From an uncultured Faecalibacterium sp. (GTDB lineage: Bacteria > Bacillota > Clostridia > Oscillospirales > Ruminococcaceae), in the NCBI GenBank assembly GCA_934539245.1, contig CAKTCK010000010.1, positions 1 to 64,000 of the forward strand: a stretch of 64,000 nt of DNA. Direction: 5' to 3'. This document shows, one piece after another, positions 35,917 through 42,879 of this stretch. The position numbers and the translations under genes are program-made. The notes beneath the pieces are model-generated. The model had not been told where the DNA came from and did not search any database. It saw only the letters and a program-made list of their open reading frames with translations. Each line of letters opens with the position of its first letter. The first letter of the stretch is position 1.

Positions 35917-37287
35917 ATGGAACGAGAAACTCTGAAATCCCGTCTGGGCTTTATTCTGCTTTCCGCAGGCTGCGCTATCGGCATCGGCAACGTGTGGAAG
36001 TTTCCGTATATTGCCGGTCAGGGCGGCGGCGGTGCCTTTGTGCTGTTTTATCTGATCTTTCTGGTCATTCTGGGTCTGCCCATCATGACCATGGAGTTCG
36101 CCGTGGGACGCGCCTCCCGCAAAAGCCCGGTGCGGGCGTATCAGGCGCTGGAAAAGCCGGGGCAGAAATGGCACATCCACGGTTACTTCACCCTCATCGG
36201 CTGCTACCTGCTGATGATGTTCTACACAACCGTGGCGGGCTGGATGCTGCACTATTTCTACATGACTGCCGCCGGCAAGCTGGCAGGGCTCAATGCAGAG
36301 CAGGTGGCCGGTAAGTTTACCGAAATGCTGGCTAGCCCCGCCACCATGACCTTCTGGATGGTATTTGTGGTGGTAGTGGGCATTTTAGTGTGCGCCAAGG
36401 GTCTACAAAGCGGTCTGGAGCGTGTGACCAAGGGCATGATGATCGCCCTGCTCCTCATTATGGTGGTGCTGGCTGTCAACAGCCTGTTCATGCCCGGGGC
36501 AAAGGAGGGCCTTTCCTTCTTCCTTGTGCCGGACTTTGCCCGCATGCAGGAGGTGGGCGTGGTCAACACGCTGGTCTCCGCTATGAATCAGGCCTTCTTC
36601 ACCCTGAGCCTTGGCATCGGTGCTATGTCCATTTTTGGCAGCTATATCGGCAAGGAGCACTCCCTGCTGGGCGAGTCTGTCCGCATCGTGGTGCTGGATA
36701 CCTTTGTAGCCATCACCGCCGGTCTGATCATCTTCCCGGCCTGCTTTACCTACCATGTAGACCAGACCAGCGGCCCCAGCCTCATCTTTATCACCCTGCC
36801 CAACATCTTTGCCAATATGTCCATGGGACGGCTGTGGGGCAGCCTGTTCTTTTTGTTCATGGCCTTTGCCGCCATGTCCACCGTGCTGGCAGTGTTTGAA
36901 AATATCATCTGCTGCGGCATGGAACTGACCGGCTGCAGCCGTAAAAAGTCCAGTCTGGTAAACCTTGTGCTCATCATCCTTCTGTCCATGCCCTGTGTGC
37001 TGGGCTATAACCTGTGGGCATGGGATGGCTTTGCGGTGTTCGGCGGCGCTGTGCTGGATGTGGAGGATTTTCTGGTCAGCAACCTCTTCCTGCCGCTGGG
37101 CAGCCTGGTGTATCTGCTGTTCTGCGTTACCCGCTACGGCTGGGGCTGGCAGAACTACAAAAAAGAGGTCAATACCGGCGAAGGGCTCAAGGTGCAGGAC
37201 TGGATGCGCGGCTACCTGACCTATGTGCTGCCGCTCATCGTGGTGTTCATCTTTGCGTTTGGCCTCTACGACAAGTTCCTTGCATAA
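35917..37287 (+). CDS. Neurotransmitter:sodium symporter family transporter
   Basis: A 456-residue SNF/NSS carrier of LeuT fold with about 11 helices. The unwound TM1 region reads GCAIGIGNVWKFPYIAGQ, the Na+ and substrate site, followed by GGGAFVLFYL. Bacterial members import hydrophobic amino acids such as Leu, Trp or Tyr with Na+. The short 11-helix length suits the bacterial form. It shares its operon with rluB. Confidence 0.9.
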   Translation: MERETLKSRLGFILLSAGCAIGIGNVWKFPYIAGQGGGGAFVLFYLIFLVILGLPIMTMEFAVGRASRKSPVRAYQALEKPGQKWHIHGYFTLIGCYLLMMFYTTVAGWMLHYFYMTAAGKLAGLNAEQVAGKFTEMLASPATMTFWMVFVVVVGILVCAKGLQSGLERVTKGMMIALLLIMVVLAVNSLFMPGAKEGLSFFLVPDFARMQEVGVVNTLVSAMNQAFFTLSLGIGAMSIFGSYIGKEHSLLGESVRIVVLDTFVAITAGLIIFPACFTYHVDQTSGPSLIFITLPNIFANMSMGRLWGSLFFLFMAFAAMSTVLAVFENIICCGMELTGCSRKKSSLVNLVLIILLSMPCVLGYNLWAWDGFAVFGGAVLDVEDFLVSNLFLPLGSLVYLLFCVTRYGWGWQNYKKEVNTGEGLKVQDWMRGYLTYVLPLIVVFIFAFGLYDKFLA

Positions 37288-37315
37288 AATATCCCGGTGT
37301 CCGCTCCGTCTTTGA

Positions 37316-37396
37316 TTGACGAACGGGCGGGACAAGTGTAATATAAAAGCATATAGGGTGCTTCTCCCGGCGGGGGACACTGCTATATGCTTTTTT
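37316..37396 (+). promoter_or_regulatory. Promoter of the two-component pair with hairpin at the start point
   Basis: TTGACG (37316-37321), 17-base spacer, TAATAT (37339-37344). At the predicted start point GCATATAG (37349-37356) pairs with CTATATGC (37383-37390), followed by six T. The hairpin also ends the NSS transporter transcript; the regulator gene can only be made by reading through it. Confidence 0.65.
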
Positions 37397-37421
37397 GTGT
37401 TCAAAAGGAGGAAACACCCCC

Positions 37422-38144
37422 ATGCACATTCTGGTCTGTGACGATGATGCGGTCTTTGCTGCGCAGATGGACGAGTATATCTCGGAATGGTTCCGCGCCC
37501 GGGAGATTCAGGTGCAGAGCACTGTCTGCACCAGCGGCGAGCAGCTGCTTGCCACCCCGGAGCTGGAACGCTACCAGCTGGCGTTTCTGGATGTAGATCT
37601 GAAAACCACCGACGGCATTGCGCTGGGACGCAGGCTGCGGCAGGTCGCCCCGGATATCGTGCTGGTGTACATCTCGGCTTATCTGGAGTTTGCGCCGCAG
37701 GGCTATACCGTCAATGCCTACCGCTATCTGCTCAAGCGGGATATTGCCGCCCAGCTGCCCAGCTGTCTGGAGGATATCTTTTCCGGCATGACCGACCCCA
37801 AAAAGACTCTGAAAGTGCACCACAACCGCACCACCAGCGAGATCCCGCTGGATCAGATCTATTATCTGGAAAGCAATCTGCGGCAGATCAACGTCTATGG
37901 CGATATCCCACACCAGCCTATCTGCACCTTTTACGGCAAGATCGCAGATCTGCCCGCCATGCTGTACGAAAACGGCTTTTTGCAGGTGGGACGCAGTGAT
38001 GTGGTCAACCTGCAATATGTGCGCTCCATCCGCAACTATAAGGTGGAGCTGCGCAGCGGGGTAGAGTTGAACGCAAGCCGACAGGATTTTGCAGCCATCC
38101 GCAGCGCATGGCTGGAATGGAAGGGGCAGTTCGGCGATGAATGA
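37422..38144 (+). CDS. LytTR response regulator (AgrA-like)
   Basis: A 240-residue response regulator. The receiver domain has the acidic pair DDD near residues 7-9 and phospho-acceptor Asp in LAFLDVDLKTTDG; the C-terminal LytTR DNA-binding domain includes DQIYYLESNLRQINVY and the late VNLQYVRSI. Such regulators typically work with peptide-sensing kinases. ATG 37422 follows AAGGAGG. The kinase gene overlaps its stop. Confidence 0.92.
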   Translation: MHILVCDDDAVFAAQMDEYISEWFRAREIQVQSTVCTSGEQLLATPELERYQLAFLDVDLKTTDGIALGRRLRQVAPDIVLVYISAYLEFAPQGYTVNAYRYLLKRDIAAQLPSCLEDIFSGMTDPKKTLKVHHNRTTSEIPLDQIYYLESNLRQINVYGDIPHQPICTFYGKIADLPAMLYENGFLQVGRSDVVNLQYVRSIRNYKVELRSGVELNASRQDFAAIRSAWLEWKGQFGDE

Positions 38145-39429
38145 AGAATTCTGGCGCTGGTATGTGTACGGCCACTGGGTATGCATAACCCAATGGCTCG
38201 GCTTTATCATGGTGGAATATGCCTACCTTGGCAAGGGCAAGGTGAAGCATCCGCTGGTTTGCTCCTGCATTATAACAATGCTGACAATGACCCTCTCGAT
38301 TGTGTTTGAAACCGGCTTTTTTACGCCGCAGGCAGTGACTCTTACTATTCTTTTTCTGTTTATCACTGTCATGCTGTTTGGCGGCACGCCGGGGCAAAAG
38401 TTTACCGCCTGCCTGATCAACGGTACCATGTGCCTGTTGGTCGAAAACAGTATGCGGTATGTCATATCGTGGGTATTGAAGTGTGAACTGCAGCAGGTCA
38501 TCCAACGCGCAGACTGTCTGATCATCATAGCGGTGGTAAATATGGTGGTGGGCGCAGCTGTGGCCTTTTTGGTAAGCAAGTGGCGCAGGCGCAATGCGTT
38601 GGAGCCCTTGCAGGCGCTGACCATGAGCTTTTTCCCGGGTGTGGTCGTGGTGCTGAACATTCTGCTCATGCTCACGGATAACAACAAAAGGGCCACCATG
38701 GCCACAATGGGGATGACCGTGGGGCTTACGGTGGCTGTTATGGTGCATCTGTGCATCGTAGCAATGTTCAACGATCAGGTCATGCAGCGGCGCAGCCTGC
38801 ATTTTCAGGCAGAACTAGAGCAGCAGCGAGCCTCGGCTCTGCTGGACTCCTATACCGCACAGCGCCGCCTGACCCACGAGTTCACCAACCATATTGGTGC
38901 GCTGCGCACCCTGCTTGCGCAGGGAGATGTGGCCGGTGCACAGGACTATATTGCCGGTGTGGATAAGGCCGTGGCGGCCAGCACCACCATTATGGATACC
39001 CACAACCCGCTGCTTGATTCCATCTTGACCCGCAAGTACGAGGAAGCCGCCCGACAGGGTGTAAGCGTGTATTTTGACCTTTGCGACCTGCGGGATTTTC
39101 CGCTGACCGGAGTGGATATGGTCACCGTGCTGGCAAATCTGCTGGATAACGCCATCTGTGCCGCAGCGCAGGCGTACCCGCCGGAGGTCTATGTGCGTGT
39201 GCGCAAAACGGAGGAAGAATATCTTTTCTCGGTGCGCAACCGGGTGCAGCGGGACGTGGAGCTGCCGCCTGACGGTCAGCTGCCCCGCACCACACGCAAA
39301 GAGCCCGGCCACGGCATGGGGCTTTCCAATGTGCGGGATGTGCTGCTGCGCCACGGTGCGGAGTATACTCTGAGCTGCCGGGATAATTGGTTCCGCTTTA
39401 CCTGTGCGGTGCCCACCGACAACTCATGA
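38137..39429 (+). CDS. AgrC-like sensor histidine kinase (GHKL)
   Basis: A 430-residue kinase with about six N-terminal membrane helices in the first 210 residues, a dimerisation helix with THEFTNHIGALRTL (candidate phospho-His) and a GHKL ATPase domain with NLLDNAICAA and GHGMGLSNVRD. This is the AgrC/ComD architecture. The ATG overlaps the regulator gene by eight bases, so the two are coupled. No precursor-peptide or AgrB-like gene is seen nearby, so the ligand is unknown. Confidence 0.9.
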   Translation: MNEEFWRWYVYGHWVCITQWLGFIMVEYAYLGKGKVKHPLVCSCIITMLTMTLSIVFETGFFTPQAVTLTILFLFITVMLFGGTPGQKFTACLINGTMCLLVENSMRYVISWVLKCELQQVIQRADCLIIIAVVNMVVGAAVAFLVSKWRRRNALEPLQALTMSFFPGVVVVLNILLMLTDNNKRATMATMGMTVGLTVAVMVHLCIVAMFNDQVMQRRSLHFQAELEQQRASALLDSYTAQRRLTHEFTNHIGALRTLLAQGDVAGAQDYIAGVDKAVAASTTIMDTHNPLLDSILTRKYEEAARQGVSVYFDLCDLRDFPLTGVDMVTVLANLLDNAICAAAQAYPPEVYVRVRKTEEEYLFSVRNRVQRDVELPPDGQLPRTTRKEPGHGMGLSNVRDVLLRHGAEYTLSCRDNWFRFTCAVPTDNS

Positions 39430-39809
39430 CATCTGTACCGTCAGAATATGACAATTTTTGTGTAACAGAAGCGTAACTCTGCTATACTAAACCCAGTGAA
39501 GGAAGCCTTCCGTGCGGACATAGTCACGTTGCGGTGGGAGGGTAACACCCTCCTTTTTAAAAGCTTTGTTGCTGGATGGAAAACGGCCTGCGGTGCGTGT
39601 GAGCAGGCTGTCAACCTTTGCTTTTTAGGCTGTGCGGGGATGCACAGTACCTTGCTGACGGGACTTTCTGCGGCGAGCCTTTTTGGGGGTTGCAGTCGAT
39701 AAAATTTCTCGATGCGTCGCAATTCCGGTTTTGTTTACTGTTTGGGAATGGCGTGGACAGACCGGACGAACGTGCGTTGCAAAGAGCTCCGTCAGCTCTC
39801 TTTTGTACA

Positions 39810-39858
39810 AAAAAGGACTGCTCTACATGGGTTTTGCCCAGTATAGCAGTCCTTTTTA
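39810..39858 (+). terminator. Strong terminator in the convergent gap
   Basis: AAGGACTGCT pairs with AGCAGTCCTT, with an inner GGG/CCC stem, followed by TTTATA. Confidence 0.85.
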
Positions 39859-39871
39859 TATTTAAGTTGTG

Positions 39872-39912
39872 AAAATGGAATATCGGAACGCCCATGGGTG
39901 TTCCGATATTCC
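39872..39912 (-). terminator. Terminator of the pyrimidine operon
   Basis: GGAATATCGGAAC and GTTCCGATATTCC are perfect 13-bp arms; on the minus strand ATTTTCAC follows. The flanks GTGAAAA and TTTAAAAT loosely resemble those of the palindromic elements at 1732 and 27048. Confidence 0.75.
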
Positions 39913-39924
39913 AAACTTTAAAAT

Positions 39925-40362
39925 TTATTCCGGCTTTACCTGCAGCTCCTGCTCGCAGTAGATGCAGCGGTACTTGCCGTTGGAACTCAACTCAAAGATC
40001 TGGTCGCACTCCTCTTCAATGCTGGAGATGCAGCGGGGGTTCTTGCACCGCACAATGTTCACCAGGCGCTTGGGGGGCTTGGGTTGCTCCTTGCGGACAG
40101 CCTTGCCGTTCTCAATAATGGTCACGCTGATGTTCGGGTCCAGATAAGCCAGCACATCCAGGTTCAGCCACGAAGCATCGCCCTCCACCTTGATGATGTC
40201 CTTGCGGCCGCTGACCGTCTTTTTGCTGCGTGCATTCTGGATCAGTGCTACGCTGGCAGTGCGGTTGCCCGCAATGCCCAGCAGATCCATCAGACCAACG
40301 GCAGTGCCTGCCTTGATGTGGTCGATGACAATACCGTTCTGGATCTCGTCAATATTCAACAT
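39925..40362 (-). CDS. pyrI: Aspartate carbamoyltransferase regulatory subunit
   Basis: A 145-residue regulatory chain. NGIVIDHIKAGTAVGLMDLL is the nucleotide-binding domain start and the zinc domain has CKNPRCISS and CIYCEQEL, four cysteines that bind Zn and contact PyrB. It makes ATCase sensitive to CTP/ATP. Start ATG 40362 is one base after the pyrB stop; the frame extends upstream into pyrB without a start signal. Confidence 0.95.
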   Translation of the reverse strand: MLNIDEIQNGIVIDHIKAGTAVGLMDLLGIAGNRTASVALIQNARSKKTVSGRKDIIKVEGDASWLNLDVLAYLDPNISVTIIENGKAVRKEQPKPPKRLVNIVRCKNPRCISSIEEECDQIFELSSNGKYRCIYCEQELQVKPE

Positions 40363-40363
40363 A

Positions 40364-41305
40364 TCAGTTCTCCTCCTTCGGTGCCTTGGGGTCTGCAAGC
40401 CCCAGCAGGGTCATGATCAGTGCCATGCGGACGTAAACGCCGTTCTGCACCTGCTCAAAATAGGCGGCGCGGGGGTCATCGTCCACATCCAGTGCGATCT
40501 CGTTCACGCGGGGCAGGGGGTGCAGCACTGCCATGGTGGGCTTGGCCTGCGACATCTTTTCGCGGGTCAGCACATAGCTGTTCTTCAGGCGGATGTAATC
40601 CTCCTCGTTGAAGAAGCGCTCCTTCTGCACGCGGGTCATATACAGGATGTCCAGCTCCGGCATGGATTCCTCCAGACTGCGGGTCTCCTTGTAGGGGATG
40701 CCGTTGGCCTCCAGCACATCGTTGATGATATAATCCGGCACCCGCAGCTCCTCCGGGCTGATCAGCACAAAGCGGACGTTCTTGCAGCGTGCCATGGTCT
40801 TGAGCAGAGAGTGGACGGTGCGGCCAAACTTCAGATCGCCGCACAGACCAATGGTCAGATCATCCAGCCTGCCCATGCGGCGGCGGATGGTCATCAGGTC
40901 GGTCAAGGTCTGGGTGGGGTGCTGGTGGCCGCCGTCACCGGCGTTGATCACCGGAATGCGGGAGTAGCGGGAGGCACGCAGCGGTGCGCCCTCCTTGGGG
41001 TGGCGCATGGCAACGATATCGGCATAGCAGGACACCACCCGGATGGTATCAGCTACGCTCTCGCCCTTGGTGGCGCTGGACACGTTTTCGCTGGGGAAAC
41101 CCAGCACATGGCCGCCCAGGTTCAGCATGGCTGCCTCAAAGGACAGGCGGGTGCGGGTGGAGGGCTCGTAGAACAAAGTAGCCAGCTTTTTGTGGTTGGC
41201 CACCTCCTGATAGGCGGCGGGGTCGGAGCAGATACGGTCGGCAAGATCAAGCAGCTGTGTGATCTCCTGCTGGGTAAGATCCAAAGGATCGATCAGATGA
41301 CGCAT
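40364..41305 (-). CDS. pyrB: Aspartate carbamoyltransferase catalytic subunit
   Basis: A 313-residue enzyme condensing carbamoyl phosphate and aspartate in pyrimidine synthesis. The carbamoyl-phosphate loop [12 protein letters not shown] is intact, as are [15 protein letters not shown] and HPLPRVNEI. It lies 17 bases after the GntR gene and is followed by pyrI, so the operon is gntR-pyrB-pyrI. No PyrR-type attenuator was seen in front. Confidence 0.96.
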   Translation of the reverse strand: MRHLIDPLDLTQQEITQLLDLADRICSDPAAYQEVANHKKLATLFYEPSTRTRLSFEAAMLNLGGHVLGFPSENVSSATKGESVADTIRVVSCYADIVAMRHPKEGAPLRASRYSRIPVINAGDGGHQHPTQTLTDLMTIRRRMGRLDDLTIGLCGDLKFGRTVHSLLKTMARCKNVRFVLISPEELRVPDYIINDVLEANGIPYKETRSLEESMPELDILYMTRVQKERFFNEEDYIRLKNSYVLTREKMSQAKPTMAVLHPLPRVNEIALDVDDDPRAAYFEQVQNGVYVRMALIMTLLGLADPKAPKEEN

Positions 41306-41322
41306 AGATAAGATACCTCCGT

Positions 41323-42078
41323 TTAAAGCAGTTTGCGTAAAATGGAAAAATCAAAAAAGTTCGTGTAGTAGCTCAGCGAGCGCATCACCGGCCTGCACAA
41401 ACGATTGAAACACACTTCGTCCAGCAGCAGCATGGCCTCGCCCGGGGCAAGACGCATGGCTGCACGGATGGCCTCGTCGCCGCAGCTGGCCTTCAGGTGC
41501 GCCACGTTGGAAGAGATCTGCTGGTGGCATTCCTGCTCCAAGATCTCAAAGATGTCGCCGGTCAGGTCGATGCGGGTGTAGTCCCGGTTGCCGAACAGGC
41601 TGCGGGGCAGGTAGTCGATGGAATAGATCACCGGGGTGGTGTCGGCAAGGATGCGCTTTTTGATGCAGATCACCTCGTCGCCGACTTCCAGAGCCAGCGA
41701 ATGCGCCATCTCCTCGCCTGCACGAAGAAGCATCACCTGAATGCCGTCGGCATGGGGGTAGCTGCCAAAGCTGCGGATCAGAGGGTAGTACTCCAGCTTC
41801 TGGTCCAAGCGGCTGCGCAGCCCCAGCACAGCGCGGTTCACCACTGTGCCAATGCCACGCACCCGTTCCACATAACCGGCGCGCTCCATCTCGCTCAGCG
41901 CGTCACGGATGACGGTGCGGCTCACCCCCAGCTCGGTGGCAAGGTCTACCTCGGCGGGCAGGCGGTCGGCTTGGGCATAGCGCCCGTTGGACAGCTCCTC
42001 CAGCAGGCTTGCAACAACGCGGTCGCTGATCACAGCGCCGCCCAAGCGGCTGGACGATGCCAGTGCGGGATCTTTCAT
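41323..42078 (-). CDS. GntR-family regulator with UTRA-type ligand domain
   Basis: A 251-residue regulator: winged helix with [22 protein letters not shown], then a UTRA-like domain with [23 protein letters not shown] and a late DEVCFN segment. ATG at 42078 follows GGAGG; the frame runs further upstream but lacks a second good start. It heads the pyrBI operon and probably senses a pyrimidine-related ligand and controls the operon and itself; this is inferred from position only. A TATAAT on the minus strand at 42166-42171 is the likely promoter element. Confidence 0.87.
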   Translation of the reverse strand: MKDPALASSSRLGGAVISDRVVASLLEELSNGRYAQADRLPAEVDLATELGVSRTVIRDALSEMERAGYVERVRGIGTVVNRAVLGLRSRLDQKLEYYPLIRSFGSYPHADGIQVMLLRAGEEMAHSLALEVGDEVICIKKRILADTTPVIYSIDYLPRSLFGNRDYTRIDLTGDIFEILEQECHQQISSNVAHLKASCGDEAIRAAMRLAPGEAMLLLDEVCFNRLCRPVMRSLSYYTNFFDFSILRKLL

Positions 42079-42165
42079 GGATGGTTCCTCCGTTTCCGGG
42101 CGGCAAGCCGCCCCGAACTTCATACAAACGGGCAGGGAGGATCCCTCCACAGCCCCTTCTCTAAT

Positions 42166-42207
42166 ATTATAGCATAATTTGACTTTTAGAAAAGCGTCAT
42201 TTATACT
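42166..42207. promoter_or_regulatory. Divergent promoter region, GntR operon and GNAT gene
   Basis: Plus strand: TTGACT (42179-42184), 17-base spacer, TATACT (42202-42207) reading to the GNAT gene. Minus strand: TATAAT at 42166-42171 reading to gntR. The two promoters overlap back to back, so one repressor site could control both directions. Confidence 0.7.
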
Positions 42208-42253
42208 GGAATCTGCTGAAAAGTACGATTTTATTTTGGAGGGCATAGTACAG

Positions 42254-42796
42254 ATGGACTATTTTCTGCAAAAAGTAAGCGGCAAGCCTGCCCGGCAGGC
42301 CATCACCCTACGGCGCTGCACCCCTGCCGAAGCTCCGGCGGTGTTCGCGCTGCAAAACGAAGTGCGCGCCGCCATGCCGCACCCGGAACAGTTTGTGCCG
42401 GATACGCTGGAAAACATTGCCGACTATCTGCGCACCGGGATATGTATCGGTGCGTGGCAGCAGGGGCGGCTGGGCGCATATCTTATCCTGCGCCTGTGCG
42501 GACAGAGCACTGAGAATTACGCCGCCTTTCTGGGCGTGCCGCAAAGCCAGTGGCAGCACTGGGCAAACGCAGACAGTGCGGTAGTGCACCCGGACTGGCG
42601 GGGCAACGGCTTGCAGTGCGCCATGCTGGAAGCGGCTCTGCCGTTACTGCCGCCGCAAATCACCCATCTAGGCGCTACCGTCAGCCCGGATAACAGTTAC
42701 AGCCTGCGCAACGCACAGACTGGCGGCTTCGTCATCCGCTGCCGCCGGGAGATGTACGGCGGCTACGACCGCTATCTGCTGGAAAAGCAGCTGTAA
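42254..42796 (+). CDS. GNAT family acetyltransferase-like protein
   Basis: A 180-residue protein with the GNAT fold: ITLRRCTPAEAPAVFALQN at the start, VHPDWRGNGLQCAMLEAAL as the acetyl-CoA loop (R/Q-x-x-G-x-G/A pattern) and ATVSPDNSYSLRNAQTGGF at the end. It acetylates an unknown substrate. ATG 42254 follows GGAGGG; transcription comes from the divergent promoter. Confidence 0.85.
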   Translation: MDYFLQKVSGKPARQAITLRRCTPAEAPAVFALQNEVRAAMPHPEQFVPDTLENIADYLRTGICIGAWQQGRLGAYLILRLCGQSTENYAAFLGVPQSQWQHWANADSAVVHPDWRGNGLQCAMLEAALPLLPPQITHLGATVSPDNSYSLRNAQTGGFVIRCRREMYGGYDRYLLEKQL

Positions 42797-42879
42797 CTCC
42801 ATGCAGTTTTGGTGTACAACTTTTTCGAAATGTGTTATACTATACGGTATGAATAACAGCGAAGGAAACAGGTGAAACC

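Larger units (their letters stand above)
39430..39924 (+). other. Non-coding gap with promoter and serial hairpins; candidate small RNA(s)
   Basis: No convincing gene lies here. A TATACT at 39483 could start a plus-strand transcript (weak -35). It is followed by CGTG/CACG (39511-39528), GGAGGGT-AAC-ACCCTCC-TTTTT (39537-39557), GCCTGC/GCAGGC and CTGTGC/GCACAG stems, an AGGCT/AGCCT-TTTTT closing pair (39627-39684), AGAGCT/AGCTCT-TTTT (39784-39803) and a strong terminator at 39810-39858. Both flanking genes are convergent, so a stand-alone RNA is plausible. I tested 6S, SRP, RNase P and tmRNA features by eye and found none. Confidence 0.4.

Noticed and set aside
39483-39690. 6S, SRP, RNase P or tmRNA gene
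   Set aside because: The length would fit 6S, but the ends do not pair and none of the conserved cores of these RNAs could be found.
39496-39702. 68-codon ORF in the gap after the histidine kinase
   Set aside because: No ribosome binding site; it runs through two hairpins with U-runs.
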